Positions 60,945 through 64,000 of a stretch of DNA of 64,000 nt are shown here, piece after piece; position 1 is the stretch's first letter; each line of letters begins with the position of its first letter. This DNA comes from Chryseobacterium sp. MYb7. GTDB lineage: Bacteria > Bacteroidota > Bacteroidia > Flavobacteriales > Weeksellaceae. The notes beneath the pieces are model-generated. The model saw only the letters and a program-made list of their open reading frames with translations, did not search any database and was not told the origin of the DNA. Where the stretch lies: NCBI RefSeq assembly GCF_002979455.1, contig NZ_PCOU01000029.1, forward strand, positions 1 to 64,000, written 5' to 3'. Made by a program: the position numbers and the translations under genes.

Positions 60945-61961
60945 ATGATTTTCAAAACATATAACGCTATAGAAAATGCTTACCAGGCCCGCGTGATCGA
61001 ACAGATCAGAATGCAGGGTTTTGGGGATGAGGTTTTCATTGTACAGGAAAAAGTTCACGGAGCTAATTTCTCTTTCTTTACCGACGGAAAGGAAATTAAA
61101 ATAGCGAAGAGAACTGCTTTCATCGAAAAAGATGAGAAATTTTTCAATGCCCATCATATTTTGGAACGTTACAGAAAAAATGTAATAGAAGTGTTTCAAA
61201 AAGTGAAAACCATCCATCCCGATGTGGAAACTGTAGTCATCTACGGTGAATTGTTCGGAGGTGGTTTCAAACATAAAGATGTAGAACCCGTAAAAGATGC
61301 AGTGAAGGTACAGAAAGGTATTGAATATGCACCTTACAACGAATTTTACGCTTTCGATATTAAACTGAATGGAATTACCTATTTGGATACAGAAGTAGTC
61401 AATCAGATTTTTGAAGAGACCGGATTTTTCTATGCTAAAATCTTGTTTCAAGGAACTCTGGAAGATGCTTTGAAATTTCCCAATGTTTTCAATTCAAAAA
61501 TTCCGGCTTGGCTTGGATTACCTGAATTAGAGAACAATATGTGTGAAGGTACCATCGTAAAGACCTTGAAAACAAAATATTTTGGTAACGGTGCCAGAAT
61601 CATTCTGAAAAATAAGAATGAGAAATGGGTAGAAAAGTCCAAAATGGTTAAAAAGGAAGTTAAAATTGTTCATAAACAGGTGCATTTCAGTGAAAAAGCT
61701 CAGGAAATCTGGGAGGAAATCCAAAAATATGTTACAGCCAACAGATTGAATAATGTGGTCAGCAAAATCGGCGAATTCGAACCTAAAATGATAGGTAAGG
61801 TAATTGGTCTTTTTTCACAGGATATTTTAGAGGACTTCCAAAAAGACTTCCCGACAATTTTCACAGCTATTGAAAAAGAAGAGCAGAAAAGGATCAATAA
61901 AAAGTTGAATTCTTTAGTAATTGATTTTATAAAAGAAGAGTTGATGACTCTTAAAGTATAG
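60945..61961 (+). CDS. Rnl2-type RNA ligase
   Basis: The 338-residue ligase has motif I EKVHGANF with K36 as the AMP-accepting Lys, motif III YGELFGG (E102), IIIa EFYAFDI, motif IV CEGTIVK (E201) and motif V IILKNKNEKW (about 219-228). This order matches T4 Rnl2 and RNA-editing ligases, which seal 3'-OH/5'-phosphate nicks in duplex RNA. An extra C-terminal helical domain (about 240-338) may bind RNA. Its position after the tRNA array suggests repair of cleaved tRNA. A terminator follows. Confidence 0.93.
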   Translation: MIFKTYNAIENAYQARVIEQIRMQGFGDEVFIVQEKVHGANFSFFTDGKEIKIAKRTAFIEKDEKFFNAHHILERYRKNVIEVFQKVKTIHPDVETVVIYGELFGGGFKHKDVEPVKDAVKVQKGIEYAPYNEFYAFDIKLNGITYLDTEVVNQIFEETGFFYAKILFQGTLEDALKFPNVFNSKIPAWLGLPELENNMCEGTIVKTLKTKYFGNGARIILKNKNEKWVEKSKMVKKEVKIVHKQVHFSEKAQEIWEEIQKYVTANRLNNVVSKIGEFEPKMIGKVIGLFSQDILEDFQKDFPTIFTAIEKEEQKRINKKLNSLVIDFIKEELMTLKV

Positions 61962-61991
61962 TTTCGGTAAATTTTCACCGAAACTTTTTTA
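61960..61991 (+). terminator. Terminator after the RNA ligase gene
   Basis: Stem agtttcggt / accgaaact with a run of T, overlapping the ligase stop. Confidence 0.85.
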
Positions 61992-62077
61992 TGTATAATA
62001 AGTAACCATAAAAGTCAGAAAATCGAAAAACACTCCATTTTATTAAAGAGAAATAGAACTAATGAAAGTGTGAAAAT

Positions 62078-62131
62078 TCCCATCCTTTGGAAGGGTGGCG
62101 AAAATTCAAAGAATTTTTGACGGGGTGGTTT
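62078..62131. repeat. Dispersed intergenic repeat, copy 2
   Basis: catcctttggaagggtggcg ... gaatttttgacggggtggtt is closely related to the element at 43845-43900 (GGAGGG... TTTTTGACGGGG). It lies just before the phosphoesterase gene and is read in frame if the longest ORF is used, which argues for the later start. Confidence 0.6.
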
Positions 62132-62155
62132 AATAAAGAAAAAACAATTAAAAAA

Positions 62156-62719
62156 ATGAAACCCAATATATTTTTTACAGCAGACCATCATTTTGGTCAT
62201 GAGAATATTATAAAGTTTTCAGAGAGACCCTTTGAATCACTGGATCATATGAATGAAGAACTCATTAAAAGATGGAACGAGAAAGTTGAACCCGGTGATA
62301 CAGTCTACCATTTAGGAGATATGAGTTTAGGAAAACCGGATTTTACAAAAGAGATTTTAGATCGGTTACATGGCAATATCCATCTGATCAAAGGCAATCA
62401 TGAAGGAGCTGCTTTAACGTATCCCAAACGATTTGCCTCCATCAGAGATTATCACGAACTGAGAATTGATGAACCGGATCAAAACAACGGTAAACAGAAA
62501 ATCATCCTTTTCCATTACGCCATGCGTACCTGGAATGGTTCACACCGCGGAGTCTGGCAATTATACGGCCATTCACACGGGACGTTGCCGGATGATGAGA
62601 TGGCACTTAGTTTTGACGTTGGGGTAGACTGCCACAATTTTTATCCGGTTTCCTACGAGGAAGTCAAAGAAATAATGAAAAGGAAAAAATGGACTCCTCC
62701 ATTTGTTCCCAGAAATTAA
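62156..62719 (+). CDS. Calcineurin-like metallophosphoesterase
   Basis: ATG at 62156 (MKPNIFFTADHHFGHENI) is chosen because upstream codons fall in a dispersed repeat. The protein of about 187 residues has D10/H12, VYHLGDMSLG, IKGNHE, LFHYAMRTW and LYGHSHG, a full metal-binding set. Small phosphoesterases of this kind often trim phosphate ends, which fits RNA-end healing beside the ligase. Substrate unproven. Confidence 0.9.
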   Translation: MKPNIFFTADHHFGHENIIKFSERPFESLDHMNEELIKRWNEKVEPGDTVYHLGDMSLGKPDFTKEILDRLHGNIHLIKGNHEGAALTYPKRFASIRDYHELRIDEPDQNNGKQKIILFHYAMRTWNGSHRGVWQLYGHSHGTLPDDEMALSFDVGVDCHNFYPVSYEEVKEIMKRKKWTPPFVPRN

Positions 62720-62807
62720 CCATTAACAATGAAAAAGAAGCTGAAGGGTAGGAGAAGTAGAAACCTAACTAATTTCTAACCTCTGGCTTCTCATTTCTAA
62801 AAAAATC

Positions 62808-63350
62808 ATGAAAACAACCAATGAGATCATCATCATCGATCTGGAAGCTACATGTTGGGAAAACGACAGAGTTCCCATCGGGCAGCAGGTCGATATTATA
62901 GAAATAGGAATTTGCAAATTAAACATAAAATCAAAAGCAATTTCCCAGAAACAAAGCATTTATGTAATTCCGGAACGATCAGAAATCAACAGATTCTGCA
63001 CAGAACTGACAGGAATTACTCCACAGCTGATAGAAGAAAAAGGAATCTATTTCGAAGAAGCCTGTGAAATAATCAGAGATCAATACCAATCCGCACCGCT
63101 TACCTGGGCAGGATATGGAAACTTTGATGGAGAGCAGATCATAGAACAATGTGACTGGCTCGGTATAACCAATCCTTTTTCAGAAAACTATATGAATGTG
63201 ATGCATGAATTTAAAAGACATTTCAATTTGCACAAACAAATAGGACTTAAAAGAGCCCTGAGCTACCTGAATATGGATTTTGAAGGCACCCATCACAGCG
63301 GAGCAGACGATGCTTATAACACAGCCAGAATTTTAAATGAAATTCTGTAA
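62808..63350 (+). CDS. ERI-1-like DEDDh 3'-5' exonuclease, copy 1
   Basis: The 180-residue exonuclease has IIIDLEATCW (D11, E13), WAGYGNFDGEQ (Asp) and THHSGADDAYNTARI (His and Asp), the DEDDh set. The DLEATCW signature is that of ERI-1/3'hExo/KapD enzymes, which trim structured RNA 3' ends. A hairpin-forming spacer precedes it. It is tandem with a paralogue. Confidence 0.92.
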   Translation: MKTTNEIIIIDLEATCWENDRVPIGQQVDIIEIGICKLNIKSKAISQKQSIYVIPERSEINRFCTELTGITPQLIEEKGIYFEEACEIIRDQYQSAPLTWAGYGNFDGEQIIEQCDWLGITNPFSENYMNVMHEFKRHFNLHKQIGLKRALSYLNMDFEGTHHSGADDAYNTARILNEIL

Positions 63351-63457
63351 ATAGTAAATAGGCTGAAGACTGATGTCGGAGGGTGGAAGTACATGAGATG
63401 CTATCAAAGCTTCCCCATCCCAGATCATCCATGCTTTAACAATTAAATTTTAAACAA

Positions 63458-64000
63458 GTGAAAACAACAGACAATATATTAATAGTAGACCTCGAAGCAA
63501 CGTGTTGGGATAACCGGCCGCCAAGAGGTCAGGAAAGTGAGATCATCGAAATCGGGTTGTGCATTATGAATGCAAAAACCGGTAAGATCTCCAAAAATGA
63601 AGGTATTTTAGTAAAACCCCAATATTCAAAGGTAAGTCCATTCTGTACGGAGCTTACCACTCTTACCCAAAATATGCTGGATCATGAAGGTATCATGTTG
63701 GATGACGCTTTCGATATCCTGAGAGCAGAATATGATTCCGAAGAACTGACATGGGCAAGCTATGGAAATTATGACCTGAACATGCTTCAGGATCAGGCAA
63801 GAAGATTCTACACAGATTATCCTATGAGTGATGACCATATCAATGTAAAGACATTATTTGGTGAAATTCATCCTACGATTAGGAAAAGTGTTGGGATGAA
63901 CAGGGCTTTGGGTGAATTAGGCTTTACCTTGGAAGGCACCCACCACAGAGGAGTGGATGATGCAAAAAACATTGCAAAAATTCTGCATTGGTGCCTGAAA
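63458..64000 (+). CDS. ERI-1-like DEDDh exonuclease, copy 2 (partial at window end)
   Basis: It starts with GTG at 63458 (KTTDNILIVDLEATCWDN) and is open through base 64000, so the stop is outside the window. D11/E13, WASYGNYDLNM and THHRGVDDAKNIAKI supply the DEDDh residues. It is clearly a paralogue of the previous gene, with several shared blocks (DLEATCW, EIG, FCTELT, GTHH). A tandem pair suggests two RNA substrates. Confidence 0.85.
   Translation, partial: MKTTDNILIVDLEATCWDNRPPRGQESEIIEIGLCIMNAKTGKISKNEGILVKPQYSKVSPFCTELTTLTQNMLDHEGIMLDDAFDILRAEYDSEELTWASYGNYDLNMLQDQARRFYTDYPMSDDHINVKTLFGEIHPTIRKSVGMNRALGELGFTLEGTHHRGVDDAKNIAKILHWCLK

Overview
The window is chromosomal DNA from a Bacteroidetes of the Flavobacteriia, most like Chryseobacterium or a close Weeksellaceae relative. 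Support comes from the AT-rich sequence, Bacteroidetes-type -7 boxes (TAnnTTTG), a 14-subunit Nuo complex I with a short NuoG, a T9SS-type C-terminal sorting tail, a GG-leader peptide pair of the flavobacterial kind, and many family-specific hypothetical proteins. No tools were run; family names come from reading motifs.

Layout. 1-7.0 kb: a secreted protein, a 1238-residue phosphoesterase/beta-barrel fusion, an HD domain fused to a Pycsar-effector-like membrane module, and a bestrophin. 7.0-9.9 kb: a decaying stretch with a frameshifted XRE regulator and a lipoprotein gene broken by TGA at its lipobox, then two small lipoproteins. 10-12.3 kb: a large GAF-type protein. 12.5-26.8 kb: the nuoA-N operon on the minus strand, with an outer-membrane protein gene inserted between nuoF and nuoG. 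27-47.8 kb: ordinary metabolic and housekeeping genes (ribD, aroE, rbfA, mce, tatD-like, deoD, phoD-like, IMPACT family, DUF349), one normal tRNA-Met, and two tandem GG-leader peptides.

47.9-64 kb, all on the plus strand, is the remarkable part. A translationally coupled seven-gene operon encodes a MoxR ATPase, a vWA/beta-propeller protein and partners of the MoxR-vWA-bpX ternary type. It is followed by two tiny ORFs (42 and 41 codons), each containing all 20 amino acids and each followed by a strong intrinsic terminator. Two bases after the second terminator begins an array of 17 tRNA-like genes for 15 amino acids. Several are structurally aberrant: an Asp with no T arm, a Cys in a class II Tyr-like body, a Leu without its variable arm, and a Thr in a Gln-like body lacking U33. 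Five copies of an unfamiliar hairpin RNA lie among them.

After the array come genes for RNA metabolism: a YkuK RNase H-fold protein, a cyclic-phosphate-processing receiver protein, a DinB-fold protein, an Rnl2-type RNA ligase, a calcineurin-like phosphoesterase and two tandem ERI-1-like 3'-5' exonucleases; the second runs off the window.

How it may work (inference). The two leader peptides would let ribosomes report depletion of any tRNA. Stalling would leave a sequence near the end of each leader free to pair with the 5' arm of the terminator, giving read-through into the spare tRNA array and perhaps the repair enzymes. The amino acids covered include the classic targets of anticodon nucleases (Lys, Arg, Tyr, His, Asn, Asp, Glu, Gln). 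The array may therefore replace tRNAs cut during biological conflict while the ligase module repairs them. The enzyme families are known; I know of no description of the all-20 leaders, the hairpin family or the aberrant array.
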